Notes: generated from the sequence alone by a model not told the origin. Shown: positions 1 to 9,428, numbered from the stretch's first letter. The stretch: DNA of 64,000 nucleotides from Pseudomonadota bacterium (GCA_021324755.1 JAJPIL010000028.1:62001-126000), one strand, 5' to 3'. A program made the numbers and translations.

Positions 1-156
1 GAACAGGGTTCTGCGATCCTAAGTACCATGTCGCGCGCCGATGCGCTGCTCGTTGGCCCAGCGGATAAGACACTTCTTCCCGCTGGCTCTTACGCAGACG
101 TCTTATTACTGGCCTCGGATGCGATCGTCGACTGGGCTAGCTCTTTCGAGACATGA
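1..156 (+). CDS. moeA: MoeA C-terminal end (molybdopterin molybdotransferase), partial
   Basis: The window opens inside an open frame that runs 51 codons to a TGA at 154-156. It begins EQGSAILSTMSRADALLV and continues PAGSYADVLLL. This matches the C-terminal domain IV of MoeA, where a QGSG-type turn, an ANAL-type helix and an AGxxVxVLLL strand are typical. MoeA inserts molybdate into adenylylated molybdopterin in molybdenum cofactor synthesis. The last 67 bases overlap the 3' end of the convergent small membrane-protein gene. The N-terminal part lies outside the window, so this is recognition from the tail only. Confidence 0.72.
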   Translation, partial: EQGSAILSTMSRADALLVGPADKTLLPAGSYADVLLLASDAIVDWASSFET

Positions 157-377
157 CGACGGCGCCACAGGCCCTGTATCGCCAACGTAATCAAGCATCC
201 AAACAGCATCGCGCCCAGGACCAAGGCCCACAGCCGCACCACCAGTTTTGCCGCCAGGGGAAACACGGAGATCGCCGCAGCCTGGTCAATGTTGGCGTAA
301 AAAAAATAGCAAAGCCACAAAATAACTAGTGCCGCGCCGACTAGCCGCGGATTTTTGATAAACTTCGGAACTTGCAA
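90..377 (-). CDS. Small LapA-like inner-membrane protein
   Basis: The frame is open from a TTG at 440, but a TTG at 377 follows a strong AAGGAGG run with good spacing and gives a 95-residue protein, so I place the start there. Two hydrophobic segments (about residues 14-30 and 45-70 of the short form) are followed by a basic WRRRH stretch and a polar tail. This layout resembles LapA/DUF1049-type lipopolysaccharide assembly proteins, which hold two membrane helices and a short cytoplasmic tail. The family call is tentative. The 3' end overlaps moeA on the opposite strand. Confidence 0.5.
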   Translation of the reverse strand: MQVPKFIKNPRLVGAALVILWLCYFFYANIDQAAAISVFPLAAKLVVRLWALVLGAMLFGCLITLAIQGLWRRRHVSKELAQSTIASEASNKTSA

Positions 378-440
378 CTCCTCTTCTCCTCCTTGGCTTA
401 GTTTTCCAATAACTAAAAGCGCTTCTCTGGCCCCATTCAA

Positions 441-833
441 TCCATGCGCACGCCTTTATCCCTTGAAAAAGCCTCCCACGCCGCTAGCGCGGTAGCTGAC
501 GATCTATTGTGTACTGGTGAGCCGACGCGTCAAACTTTGCTTTATAGTGGCGCAAACGACGAGACCGAATCACTATCGCCTAACTCTTAATCATGTGAGC
601 CAGCTAAGACACGAAGCGTAAGTATATCGATGGGGCTGCGCCCTATGCGGGATCGCTTTACGCCAAAGATTCGTGTAAGACGACGCACCTGGACCGCTAG
701 AGCAGGGTGCGTACTCGCGCGTCTGAAGCGACGCGGAAGTGGCGCTAACGAAACTGAACGTGCAGCCCGCAGGCAAAATATTTTGTGACACACTCGCGCT
801 CTTTTGATCTACGAAAGTCGGAGGACAAGTTCT
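441..833. other. Intergenic region upstream of ispF
   Basis: About 390 bases between the divergent small membrane protein and ispF. Short frames on the minus strand (for example 591-869) have no recognisable motifs and run into ispF. I see no RNA gene or convincing promoter. Confidence 0.5.
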
Positions 834-1313
834 TTGAAGCTGAGAATTGGTCAGGGTTTTGACTTTCATCCGCTAATTGAAGGGCGCACTCTCGTCCTTG
901 GAGGTGTCGAAATTCCTCACTCGCGGGGTCTCAGTGGGCACTCGGACGCAGACGTCGTCACACACGCCCTCGCTAACGGTATCTTGGGAGCCCTGGGAAA
1001 AGGGGACCTCGGAAGCCATTTCCCCGATCGCGACGAGCGCTACAAGGGGATCAGCAGTTTGAAGCTTTTGAGGCAGGTTTGGGAGCTTGCACGTCAAGAA
1101 GGGTGGTGCCTGGTGAACGCCGACCTGACTATCTTTGCGCAGGAGCCCCGCCTATCGCCTTACGTGGCCACGATGCGCTCGAAACTTGCCGCCACGTTGG
1201 ACGTTGCCGCCGAGCTTATAAACGTCAAGGTGTCCAGCCCTGAGCGCCTCGGTTCGCTCGGCAGAGCTGAGGGAATGGCAGCAGCGGCGGCAGTTTTGCT
1301 CGAGGCACGATGA
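834..1313 (+). CDS. ispF: 2-C-methyl-D-erythritol 2,4-cyclodiphosphate synthase
   Basis: IspF cyclises CDP-ME 2-phosphate to MEcPP, releasing CMP, in the cytosolic MEP isoprenoid pathway. The frame is open from TTG 804, but TTG 834 lies nine bases after a GGAGG and yields 159 residues, the normal IspF length. Zinc ligands D10 and H12 (GFDFH) and H44 (SDADVVTH) are present, followed by GDLGSHFPD and the C-terminal KVSSPERLGSLGRAEG segment that lines the CMP pocket. The family's usual D-A after HAL is N-G here, which is a mild deviation. It converges on the antiporter gene with only 12 bases between stops. Confidence 0.95.
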   Translation: MKLRIGQGFDFHPLIEGRTLVLGGVEIPHSRGLSGHSDADVVTHALANGILGALGKGDLGSHFPDRDERYKGISSLKLLRQVWELARQEGWCLVNADLTIFAQEPRLSPYVATMRSKLAATLDVAAELINVKVSSPERLGSLGRAEGMAAAAAVLLEAR

Positions 1314-1325
1314 GGCCTTGGCAAA

Positions 1326-3467
1326 TTACTCCGTTCGGTCAGGGACTACCACTACGGCTACCGAACACTTCGCGCGGCTCAAAATACGCTCGATCTTTGG
1401 GCCGAGATATATCCCTTCCTCGACACTACGGTGGGGAGCACCTAAAAAGAGCATATCGAAGTCGCCATTGTTGACAAACCGCAGTATAACCGAGTCTGGG
1501 TCCTTTCCTTCGACGAGCAGTGTTTCGACTGGCGTCCTGAAATGCGCGCCTAGTTGCTTGGCCTCCTCGAGCACCGCATTGCCCGGTTGCGCGTCACGCC
1601 TATGAGACCGACCTATGAGGAAGTACCACGGCGCCTCCGCTACGTACAACGCTGTGATATGCGACTTCATTGCATTAGCGCATAGAATGGCAAGCGTCAT
1701 AGCTAGTCGAGAGTAATACGTGCCAGTGACAGGCACCAAAATTCGGCGCACCGTTTCTCCTGTTTCGACGCTTCGGGTGATAATCATTGGTACCGTCACT
1801 CCGTTCATCAGCTCGCGCAACATCGCGCCGCCCAGAGAACCGTGTCCATGTATCTCGGAGGCGCCTGCGAACACGGCGCTATAGCCGCGCTGACTTTCCT
1901 GCAGCACCGCGTCGATCAATCCGTCTTTGGAGACAGGCACTGACCGGCTGTACACCGTCGGCGCTCCGATAGTTTCGGCAAGGAGCTTCAATTGTGCCAA
2001 TCGTTCTTCGCTCAGCGCTGGGCGTCCGCTCGTGCTGTTCGCTTCAAACGCATGGAAGATAGTCAAGCTTGCTTCGTGATGGTTGCTCGAGGCCGCGGCA
2101 AGTTTCACCGCAAGCTCCGCATTAGGCCCGCCGCCGGCAAGCGCGAGCAACTTAGCGCCCACATTGCTAAACGGAAGGCGCGAAAGAAACCTCTCCCGCT
2201 CCTGTCGCTCTATTTCCTCGGGCAGCAACTCTATGCCCTGTAAAACCCAGTTGAGCAGAGGCGGACTCATAAGCGAGGTGCCGAGCGCCAGCACGATGAG
2301 GACCGCATACATCTCCGGCGTCAGCACCCCCAAGCGCAAGCCAACGTGGGCAACGATCACGCCCATCCCACCCAGGGCGTTCATGCCTACTGCCACCGCT
2401 AACGACTCTCGGAGTTTAAGTCCAGCAGCTAAACCACCAACGGTACAGCCGACCAGCTTGCTCAGACACGCGATACCAAAAATTACAGCCAGGATGGCAA
2501 CTGAGTGGATCGCTAAAAGATCCGTCGTGAAACCCGAATACGCGAAAAAAATCGGCGACAAAAACCCTGATGCCACCGCACGCAGTTGCGCGCGGTCAGC
2601 CTTGCGCACGCGCGGCGAAGCACTCATCATCAAACCGCCCACGAACGCGCCGAAGACGGCATGTAAGCCAAGAGCCTGGGTTACAACGGCGCAGAGCAGC
2701 CCAATCGCGAGAATAGTCGTAAGCGTGGAATGTTCAATCGTAGCGCGATCGCTTACCCATCGCAGCGTTCGGGCAACGAGCCGGTAGCCAACAAAATAAC
2801 AAAACATCAAGAACAACGCGGTGGCTACAATCGTTAGGAAGAGCGCTTTCAAATCCACCGACGCGTGCGAAGCCAAACCACTGACGACGGATAAAACCAA
2901 CCACCCCAAAAAATCGCTGATCGTGCCTCCTCCCAAGATCACCATCCCGAGCTTGCGCTGAATAAGGTTTAAATCTGCCAATACTTTGGCAATCACCGGT
3001 ATAGCGGAGATCGCTAAAGCCACCGCCAAAAACAGACTGAAAATTAGTCGTTTATCGGAAAACACGAGGTAGCGGTCTGGCAACAACCAACCCAGCGCCA
3101 AACCGGAAAGAAAAGGCACCCCGCTTCCACATAAAGAAACGACAAGCGCGGGACGTCCAACTTCTCCGAGCACCTCCAGGTCGCCCTCAAGCCCAACCTG
3201 AAGTAGCAATAAGATACCGCCGAGCCACACGATGGCCTGCAGGAGCTGATGCACGGCCGGACTTGGGGGAAAAATGAAATGCCATAGCCCAGGCGCAACA
3301 CGGCCCAGGAGCGAAGGGCCAAGCAGCACACCCGCGAGCAACTCGCCGACGACGGTTGCTTGACCCAAACGCTTCATCACTTCGCCTAAAAACCGGCTCG
3401 CAATCAAAAGCAGCGTAAGATCAACCAGAAAACTTAGTACCTGTCTTTCGCCGAGTTCGTTCACCAC
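1326..3467 (-). CDS. CPA2-family cation:proton antiporter with two Usp domains
   Basis: The 713-residue protein has about 12 hydrophobic segments in residues 8-405 typical of the Na+/H+ exchanger (KefB/CPA2) fold, with the early GELLAGVLLGPSLLG signature and a conserved central LGGGTISDFLGW segment. Residues about 430-570 and 580-710 form two universal-stress-protein-like domains; the second contains RRILVPVTGTYYSRLAM and ends in CSVAVVVV. Such soluble tails usually bind nucleotides and gate transport. Start GTG 3467 sits behind GGAGAGG at good spacing. It likely exports Na+ or K+ for protons across the inner membrane; the ion cannot be told from sequence. Confidence 0.85.
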   Translation of the reverse strand: MVNELGERQVLSFLVDLTLLLIASRFLGEVMKRLGQATVVGELLAGVLLGPSLLGRVAPGLWHFIFPPSPAVHQLLQAIVWLGGILLLLQVGLEGDLEVLGEVGRPALVVSLCGSGVPFLSGLALGWLLPDRYLVFSDKRLIFSLFLAVALAISAIPVIAKVLADLNLIQRKLGMVILGGGTISDFLGWLVLSVVSGLASHASVDLKALFLTIVATALFLMFCYFVGYRLVARTLRWVSDRATIEHSTLTTILAIGLLCAVVTQALGLHAVFGAFVGGLMMSASPRVRKADRAQLRAVASGFLSPIFFAYSGFTTDLLAIHSVAILAVIFGIACLSKLVGCTVGGLAAGLKLRESLAVAVGMNALGGMGVIVAHVGLRLGVLTPEMYAVLIVLALGTSLMSPPLLNWVLQGIELLPEEIERQERERFLSRLPFSNVGAKLLALAGGGPNAELAVKLAAASSNHHEASLTIFHAFEANSTSGRPALSEERLAQLKLLAETIGAPTVYSRSVPVSKDGLIDAVLQESQRGYSAVFAGASEIHGHGSLGGAMLRELMNGVTVPMIITRSVETGETVRRILVPVTGTYYSRLAMTLAILCANAMKSHITALYVAEAPWYFLIGRSHRRDAQPGNAVLEEAKQLGAHFRTPVETLLVEGKDPDSVILRFVNNGDFDMLFLGAPHRSVEEGIYLGPKIERILSRAKCSVAVVVVPDRTE

Positions 3468-3931
3468 AACGCCCTCTCCAAACCGCGCTGACCTTGTTAA
3501 TTACAAAAGCTCCTTGAACATCTAGCTCTACGCACTATCTTAAGGCGCGCCCGGCGCGGGTGCGCAAGCCAGCTCAGGTGGGTGGACGAAAAGTTGCAGA
3601 CGTCTTCGTTCTTCAAGCGTGTCTAACTTGATCTCGTAGCTGACCTACAAAAGCGACGGCTCGGCGCGGTTTGCCGAAGGTAACAGCCACGGGAAGGCGT
3701 CAGGCACAAAGCCCTTGGGCAAACTTGCTGTCAGGATAGAAAAAAGCCGAAACGGCGAAAAAGTTGCTTTGTTCGACTCGAATCGCCGATATTGACGACG
3801 CGAAAATCTGCTAGCTGCCTCAGCAATCGATTTTCTTAAAACTTAAAGGTCATGTTCGCGAAGGTTGCGCTGCCGCCTTGATCACGTTTCCTACGCAAGG
3901 GTATCTTGCCGATTAGGATCGCTTACGAAGC
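3468..3931. other. Divergent intergenic region, antiporter / DUF6178
   Basis: This 460-base divergent spacer must hold promoters for both flanking genes. I see no coding frame with family features, no tRNA and no clear hairpin. Confidence 0.4.
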
Positions 3932-5659
3932 ATGGCGACAACGGCGAGGGAAGAGCGAGAATTCCTTAATCTCCCGTTTAAGGAGAAACTTGAGTTTCTC
4001 TACGGTCTTCCTGCGCGCAAAAAGATGGACTTAATCCTTTCGGCACCCGAAGCGGCGCGCCTGGTTCAGTCTTTTTCGCCGGAAACGCTCTTCTATACGC
4101 TCAAGGAAATTGGTCTCGCCGATGCCTCCGACTTGCTCGGCATGGCGTTGCCCGAACAATTCAAGGGCTTGGTTGACCTTGATTGCTGGAACAAAGACCG
4201 TCCAAACCTCGAGCGGTTGCGAGAGTGGCTGGAGGCGCTTTCCGAAGCTGGCCGCAGTCGTACGGCCGAAGCGTTGATGGCCCTGGATATCGAACTCGTA
4301 ACCCTGTTCTTCCGGCAGTATGTCAAAGTCTACCGATTGGAAGAGGTTCAACAAGCGCTCGACGTACCGGTTGAAACCATCGTTCAGTTCGACGACCACT
4401 ACGCCGTGGAATTTATCCGGCACGACGCCGCTACCTCGATGGTTCAGGAGCTACTGGAAGAGATTTTTGAGCGCGACTACGAATACTTCGCTAACTTGAT
4501 GGAGGAAATCTACTGGGGCGTCGAAGCCGAACTTGAGGAACACGCTTATCAGTTTAGGCGGGCGCGTTTGAGCGACCGCGGGTTTCCGGATTTTTTCGAG
4601 GCCCAGGAAGTCTTCGCTTACTTAAACCCTGCCGAATTCGACCGCATAAGACAGTCGTACGTAAAATGCAACCGAGAAAGCCTGCTGACAGAAGACCAGG
4701 ACGCCGGTGAGCTAGCTTTGGTCATAGCGGGTGCGGAGGACTCGCTGTTCAACACCGCCCTCAAGGTTGGGTTCTCAGGCCCAGCACAGCATCAGTTGCG
4801 CAGCGAAAGCGCCCTTGTTGCCAACCAGGTGCTGGCGGCTCGTGCGGTTGACTTCGGCGATCTCGAAGCAGTACGAAACGCGATTCGTTTGACTCACGAT
4901 TACCTCAACGTTGCGTTGGAACACCTGGCAGGCGGGGATCTGCGAACGGCGATCGAATATCTGCGCGACACACACGTTAAACTTCTGTTTAGGTTAGGCG
5001 TAAGCTTAACCATCGACTTGCGCACGCGCGCCGAACGCGTCTTGGCTGAGCTCGGGCTGAGCAAAAAGGAAGGGCGCGACGTTCCATATTTGGATACTCC
5101 ATACCGCGAGGCTTTTAGCGGTTTTCTCGAGAAGCTCCCCACGTTTTACGGGGGACTCGACGGCGACGGGTCGGTTACGTGGCGAGCTTTTCGCCGGATG
5201 CGAGACCTACATATTGCCCATCGCGTGCTCGACCAGATCGCTGTGATGCCGAAGCTCTTTCGCGAGCTGAACGGGCTGGACATCACCTCGGCTTCTTTTC
5301 GAGCCCAGGCAGCTGGACGAGAGATCCGTTTGAGCCAGCTTCTGCTTACGTCGCTCGTCAGGGCGTGTGCGATGGGCGAGAGCCTGGTACCGCATCCATT
5401 CGAACCCACCGATCTTCAACGCGTCTGCAAAAGGCTTATCGATCCTGAATGTACGAACGGCCGACGACTCAGGAACGAATTTCTGGACAGCGTCAATACA
5501 TTGCTAGAAGCGAAGCTTTCGACCGAAACTCGCAAACAAAGCGCCGATTTCGTGAAAAGCTGCTTAAATCTGCTCGAAGAGGAAATAGGCAACCTTAACG
5601 ACGACAGTGCGAAAAGCGCACGATACTTACGAAGTCTTCTGTTTCGCGGCAATCAATGA
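3932..5659 (+). CDS. DUF6178 family protein
   Basis: This 575-residue, acidic and largely helical soluble protein has no signal peptide or membrane segment. The opening (FLNLPFKEKLEFLYGLPARKK, then a PEAARLVQSFSPE block) and the repeated D-I-E-L / Y-x-V-E-F-I-R-H-D type helices match what I associate with DUF6178, a family of unknown function common in deltaproteobacterial-grade genomes. ATG 3932 is the only reasonable start. The gene is monocistronic and is followed by tRNA-Ser. No catalytic motif is visible, so I assign no function. Confidence 0.7.
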   Translation: MATTAREEREFLNLPFKEKLEFLYGLPARKKMDLILSAPEAARLVQSFSPETLFYTLKEIGLADASDLLGMALPEQFKGLVDLDCWNKDRPNLERLREWLEALSEAGRSRTAEALMALDIELVTLFFRQYVKVYRLEEVQQALDVPVETIVQFDDHYAVEFIRHDAATSMVQELLEEIFERDYEYFANLMEEIYWGVEAELEEHAYQFRRARLSDRGFPDFFEAQEVFAYLNPAEFDRIRQSYVKCNRESLLTEDQDAGELALVIAGAEDSLFNTALKVGFSGPAQHQLRSESALVANQVLAARAVDFGDLEAVRNAIRLTHDYLNVALEHLAGGDLRTAIEYLRDTHVKLLFRLGVSLTIDLRTRAERVLAELGLSKKEGRDVPYLDTPYREAFSGFLEKLPTFYGGLDGDGSVTWRAFRRMRDLHIAHRVLDQIAVMPKLFRELNGLDITSASFRAQAAGREIRLSQLLLTSLVRACAMGESLVPHPFEPTDLQRVCKRLIDPECTNGRRLRNEFLDSVNTLLEAKLSTETRKQSADFVKSCLNLLEEEIGNLNDDSAKSARYLRSLLFRGNQ

Positions 5660-5814
5660 GAGAATTCCAGAAAGCATCACGGTAGTTTGCTTGGTGACCG
5701 ACGGAGAGCTTGTGGTCCCGGCGACCCCAAACTAAAAGTCGCGCAATCCAGACGCTGGTCAATTGTTGGTGCGTAAGGGCAGGGGCGCTTAGAATAGATT
5801 AGCTATCGGCACGC

Positions 5815-5906
5815 GGAGAGGTTCGGGAGTCTGGCTTAACCGGCGTGACTCGAAATCACGTGTCCCCTCGTTGGGACCGGGGGTTCAAATCCCCCCCTCT
5901 CCGCCA
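5815..5906 (+). tRNA. tRNA-Ser (CGA)
   Basis: Acceptor strands GGAGAGG (5815-5821) and CCTCTCC pair fully. The anticodon stem CGTGA/TCACG carries the loop CTCGAAA, giving anticodon CGA. A long variable arm (GTCCC...GGGAC) marks a class II tRNA. The T arm is GGGGG-TTCAAAT-CCCCC and CCA is encoded at 5904-5906. It reads UCG serine codons. Confidence 0.95.
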
Positions 5907-6083
5907 AGGCTCTCTGGGCAAGTCTCGCGGCGGGCGATCTTTGCTGAGCGTCCTCGAAAAAAGGCTTCGGCGCCTCGGTCAAAGAAAGGCAAAGCACGCA
6001 GCCCCAAGAGTCGAACTCAGGTAGGGTAAAGCATTTGCAGGCGTAGGGCGTATCAGCGCGACCGCGGTCTCTAGCGGACCCTG

Positions 6084-6840
6084 TTATTCTCGCACCGAAG
6101 TGACGATCATCCGCTTGCCGAACAGAAGCGCTGGCGAGAAGACGTGGTCGAAAATTTCGCTGATCACTTCGCGCGGCGCCACAGCGCGGCAATGCTGGTG
6201 GGCCTTGCGTCTAAAAGCTTTGACCGCAAGACGCGAGGCTACGTACATTACCGGCGTCATCCAACCCAGCGCGATCGAAAAAGGACTTAGACGATCAGTA
6301 TAAACCTGAATTTTGCCGAACCCCGCTAAGCGCATCAGGTAGCGTAGGCGAAAGTAGTCGATTAGGAAGATGTGTCCATGATAAAAACGGTTGCCGATAC
6401 GTGCTCTTAGTGTTTCGATTTCGTTAGCAAGCCCGCGGCGCATCGTCCGCTGTCCCGTCAGCATCGCGCTTACCCGCGCCGCAAGATGCATCACGTTGGG
6501 TGTGGTCAAAACCAAACGCCCACCGGGCCGCAGCACGCGCGCGCACTCGCGCATAAAGCCAGCTTGGTTCTCCAGATGCTCGATGCCTTCGCGCGAAAGG
6601 ACAACGTCAAAGCTTTTGGCGCGAAAGGGCAAAGGTTCGCTGCAATCGGCGCGCACCCAGCATATCTTTCCGCTCGTCGCGGCGCCTGAGGGCGGAAACA
6701 AATCCACGGCGACAACCTCGAAACCCATAGCCGAAAGTCGCTCCGAGTCGCTGCCTGCCCCAGCCGGGATGTCGAGCAGACGCCCCCCGCTGCTTCATCT
6801 CGGCGAATAGCGCGAAAAGATCGATCAGCGTCGAAGGCAT
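6084..6840 (-). pseudogene. SAM-dependent methyltransferase, interrupted by a +1 frameshift
   Basis: Two overlapping frames make one class I methyltransferase. The first starts at ATG 6840 (MPSTLIDLFALFAEMKQRG). After a run of six C on the plus strand (6783-6788) the family frame continues as RLLDIPAGAGSDSERLSAMG. Removing one base of the run joins them into about 251 residues with motif I (DIPAGAGSDSERL), acidic end of beta-2 (VVAVDLFPP), motif II (FDVVLSREGIEHL) and motif III (VLRPGGRLVLTTPN), typical of Methyltransf_11. Without the join, the ATG at 6728 starts after motif I and lacks the SAM-binding loop. This is either a sequencing indel or a real loss; the substrate is unknown. Confidence 0.8.
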
Positions 6841-6979
6841 CTAAACACAAACTGACAGGATTGCCCGCCACAAAAGCCCAAAATTTATTCTTTCCGCGGC
6901 CAGACTCTAGACTGTTGCAGCGGACAGCGCAAGGATGTACCGGCCTGACTCTCACCACACGGTTCTCATTTCGCACTAT

Positions 6980-7004
6980 GGGGTTCAAATCCCTCTCTGC
7001 GCCA
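6980..7004 (+). other. tRNA 3'-end-like fragment, possible attachment-site relic
   Basis: GGGGTTCAAATCCCTC followed by a short spacer and GCGCCA looks like a T arm, acceptor 3' strand and CCA. The first 16 bases are identical to the 3' part of the tRNA-Arg at 12162-12238, and the GGGGTTCAAATCCC core is shared with tRNA-Ser. No matching 5' acceptor, D arm or anticodon arm is found upstream. It stands just before the uncharacterised membrane operon. No integrase is visible, so an integration scar is only inferred. Confidence 0.4.
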
Positions 7005-7075
7005 GCTGGATCTTTCCGTGCACCGCTTAACTCGTTGCCTTTACATGTACACGTGCGATAGGGACCAAGCCCGAT

Positions 7076-7306
7076 TTACCTCGAAAGCCTGAAGAGCGAA
7101 CGGATTCTTGAAAATAACCCGGTCGACTGAGATTTATTTGTCGTCTCTAACTCGTCGAACACTTTCCTAGGGTTCCTAAAGCGTTTCACTAGCTCTCGCA
7201 CCTGGTCTTCGTGGACGCTCAGCTTGCTGAGTCGGGCTAGGCGGATTATAACTTCTGTTTCGAGTTCGACTAAAATGTGTTCAATTTCTGGGTCCAGGTT
7301 CCCCAC
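7076..7306 (-). CDS. Small acidic/basic hypothetical protein at the end of the membrane operon
   Basis: 76 residues from GTG 7306. It is predicted helical, with an acidic first half (PEIEHILVELETE) and a basic tail (FSRIRSLFRLSR), and no membrane segment. It lies 90 bases after the stop of the MotB-like gene on the same strand, so it may be the last gene of that operon. I do not recognise the family. The ribosome site is weak (a GAGAAGG about 18 bases away), so this could also be a non-coding frame. Confidence 0.4.
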   Translation of the reverse strand: MGNLDPEIEHILVELETEVIIRLARLSKLSVHEDQVRELVKRFRNPRKVFDELETTNKSQSTGLFSRIRSLFRLSR

Positions 7307-7396
7307 CGCAAAGTATCGAGACCTTCTCGAAAATCAAATCTATTCACACGTTAGTCATCAAGTTGATGAGCTATTTAGACCGCCTTCACCCTTCGA

Positions 7397-8218
7397 TCAT
7401 TCTCCGACTAGAAGCTTGTAGAACCGGTTTTCAACGGTTCGAAGCTCATCTTTGTAAAGAGCCTTTTGATTGGGCTCGGTTTCATCTTGGACACGCACAA
7501 AAAACCTGCACTCAGGATGTTGGGATCGTTCCCATTGGTACAGTCGTTCTGTAGCCCTCAAGAACTCCGAGCGAGACAAGGGCGAGTCAAATCTCAGGCT
7601 TGGAACAAGCTTAAGCAGTTCTTCCCCATGTTCTGGTAAATCGTTCTTGTGAACCACGATACCCTCGCTTGTGAGCTCAATGTTGAAAATATACTCAATC
7701 GAGCCGTCATCCTTGGTCCAGCACGGAGGCATCACCGTACCATGTCCGCTTACCGCACCAATTCTACCAGTCAAATAGACGACTTCGTTCTGGAGTCTTT
7801 TTTGTTCTTCTTTGTATCGGCTTAGCTCCTCTTCGTACTTGAGTGTCTTCTGATTAGATTCAGCCAATTTATCTTGCGCTTGTTTGATCTGCTCCTTCGC
7901 ACGTCTAAGCTCTCTAAACAGGTCATCGATTATATCTGCGGTTGCCGGGTAAGGCTCCGTGGAAGCTTTTCCTTCCTCTATCAGACTCTTGTTGATGCGA
8001 ATCATTTGTTTGATGCGCTCGATTTGGCTCCGTGGGTCCTCTACCCGGTTTTTAGCGTCTCCGCTCTGGCTATCACCGCCCAGCTTATGGAGGTGTTGTA
8101 AACCCCTGGCAAAAAGGAGCAGCAACACGAAAGCGATTATGATGAATGTTTCCGCTAAGGTGAGGCCGAACGCGAGTCCTCGTCTATAGCTAGTGTTGTT
8201 GTCCAGCGGAGCTTCCAT
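7397..8218 (-). CDS. MotB/ZorB-like single-span coiled-coil protein, unknown C-terminal domain
   Basis: 273 residues. A short N-terminal cytoplasmic stretch is followed by one membrane helix (residues about 17-38, GLTLAETFIIIAFVLLLLFA), the topology of MotB, ExbD, TolR and ZorB. Residues about 60-150 are coiled coil. The C-terminal about 120 residues hold conserved-looking features (PPCW, YIFNIEL, CRFFVRVQDET, ENRFYKLL) but no OmpA-type peptidoglycan motif. ATG 8218 follows an AAGGTAG and lies seven bases after the MotA-like gene, so they are co-translated. I infer the partner subunit of the 8226-9428 protein; the terminal domain is unassigned. Confidence 0.65.
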   Translation of the reverse strand: MEAPLDNNTSYRRGLAFGLTLAETFIIIAFVLLLLFARGLQHLHKLGGDSQSGDAKNRVEDPRSQIERIKQMIRINKSLIEEGKASTEPYPATADIIDDLFRELRRAKEQIKQAQDKLAESNQKTLKYEEELSRYKEEQKRLQNEVVYLTGRIGAVSGHGTVMPPCWTKDDGSIEYIFNIELTSEGIVVHKNDLPEHGEELLKLVPSLRFDSPLSRSEFLRATERLYQWERSQHPECRFFVRVQDETEPNQKALYKDELRTVENRFYKLLVGE

Positions 8219-8225
8219 GTCTACC

Positions 8226-9428
8226 TTACAGGTGCCTATCGCTATTGCGCAATTTCTCCACTATCAACGAAGCGGTGGTCACCATTGCGTCGTGCACCTG
8301 GAAGAAGGTTTCACGCGACTTGTCGAGCTCCTGTTGTAGTGCCTCGCGGTTTTTGCGTATGGCCGTCAGTTGTTCGTTGAGTTGATGTTCGGTTATGTGC
8401 TCGACGTCGGCCAGGCGCTTGTTAGCCTCGGTCAGAGCGTCGACTGTATCTCTGAGCTTCGAACCGAGCGACGCGAGCTCTTGTTTGAAATCGACTACCG
8501 CTTTGACCGCAGCCTGTAAGTTCTCTTCGGCGACTTGTTTTTGTTGCTCGGTTGTTCTCGTCAAAGTTCCAAGCGAATCGTTGAAAAGGCTCAACTGCTG
8601 AGACGTTCGCTCAGCCGATTGGCTTAAGCTCTCGAGCAAGGTCGTATGCTGTTTAATCTTGCCGGCAAGCTTAGTAAACGCGTGGAGAAGAAGGTTATCT
8701 GGAACGTTTATGGCAGACACTCGCTGGCACAAACCTTCGAACTCCAAGACCAGGCGTCCTGACCCCTCATGAAGCTTGGCTAGGATTTCCGAGAAGGCCT
8801 GGATCAGGCCGCTCATCTTCTCCCTAAACGAGACCATCTGCTGCTCAACCAAATCCAGCGACTCTTTAGCTGCCCTAACTGCCTCGCTCGTGCGTGTAGT
8901 TGCTGCATGCCCCAGTTGGTCTAAGCTGTTTCCAAGGCTTTCCCTAAATTGAATAAGGCGTTTATGGGATTCTTTCATTTCTGCTTCTAGCATCTGCACG
9001 TATTCAGCGAATTTACGGCGCCTTTCGGCGTAGATATCGTAAACTGTCACGTCAGACTGGTAGCACAGTGTCCGAAGGAATACGCCAAGCGCCGTTGTTA
9101 GCAGTGCTACACCGAAGTTTGGAAGCACAGCATCTAAAATGCTCGGTTGAAGGTTAATTTCGATAAAGGCTTCAAGCATGCTTCCCAACGTGAAAAGAAG
9201 GCCCAGGTAATAAATATTGTCGCCTAACCGATCTTTCTGATATTTGAAGGCGGGCAATTCCAATGAAAAATATATAAACATAACCGCACACAGTGAGAGT
9301 TCGGCCGCGTAGGCGCCAATTATCCCAAAGAATCGCAAGACAAGAATCACTCCACCAAGGAAAACCGCGATTACGAACGGCGCTGGCTCTTTTATCCGCG
9401 TAACTTTGTATCTCGCTGCCTCGCTCAT
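8226..9428 (-). CDS. MotA/ZorA-like multi-span membrane protein with long coiled-coil tail
   Basis: The open frame reaches 9569 inside the upstream gene, but ATG 9428 (MSEAARYK) sits four bases after that gene's stop behind a GAGGG, giving 400 residues. Four hydrophobic segments lie near residues 18-40, 43-60, 72-95 and 103-125; the last pair (YYLGLLFTLGSML and NFGVALLTTALGVFLRTL) resembles the small-residue pore helices of MotA, TolQ and ZorA. Residues about 135-395 form a long coiled coil with a late HisRxA-rich break. ZorA of the Zorya system has this plan of membrane head plus cytoplasmic tail. The homology is inferred from topology and short motifs. Confidence 0.6.
   Translation of the reverse strand: MSEAARYKVTRIKEPAPFVIAVFLGGVILVLRFFGIIGAYAAELSLCAVMFIYFSLELPAFKYQKDRLGDNIYYLGLLFTLGSMLEAFIEINLQPSILDAVLPNFGVALLTTALGVFLRTLCYQSDVTVYDIYAERRRKFAEYVQMLEAEMKESHKRLIQFRESLGNSLDQLGHAATTRTSEAVRAAKESLDLVEQQMVSFREKMSGLIQAFSEILAKLHEGSGRLVLEFEGLCQRVSAINVPDNLLLHAFTKLAGKIKQHTTLLESLSQSAERTSQQLSLFNDSLGTLTRTTEQQKQVAEENLQAAVKAVVDFKQELASLGSKLRDTVDALTEANKRLADVEHITEHQLNEQLTAIRKNREALQQELDKSRETFFQVHDAMVTTASLIVEKLRNSDRHL

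Noticed and set aside
6005-6022. T-arm-like GAGTTCGACTC on the minus strand after tRNA-Ser
   Set aside because: No pairing acceptor, D arm or anticodon arm nearby; the 5 bp palindrome is enough to explain it.
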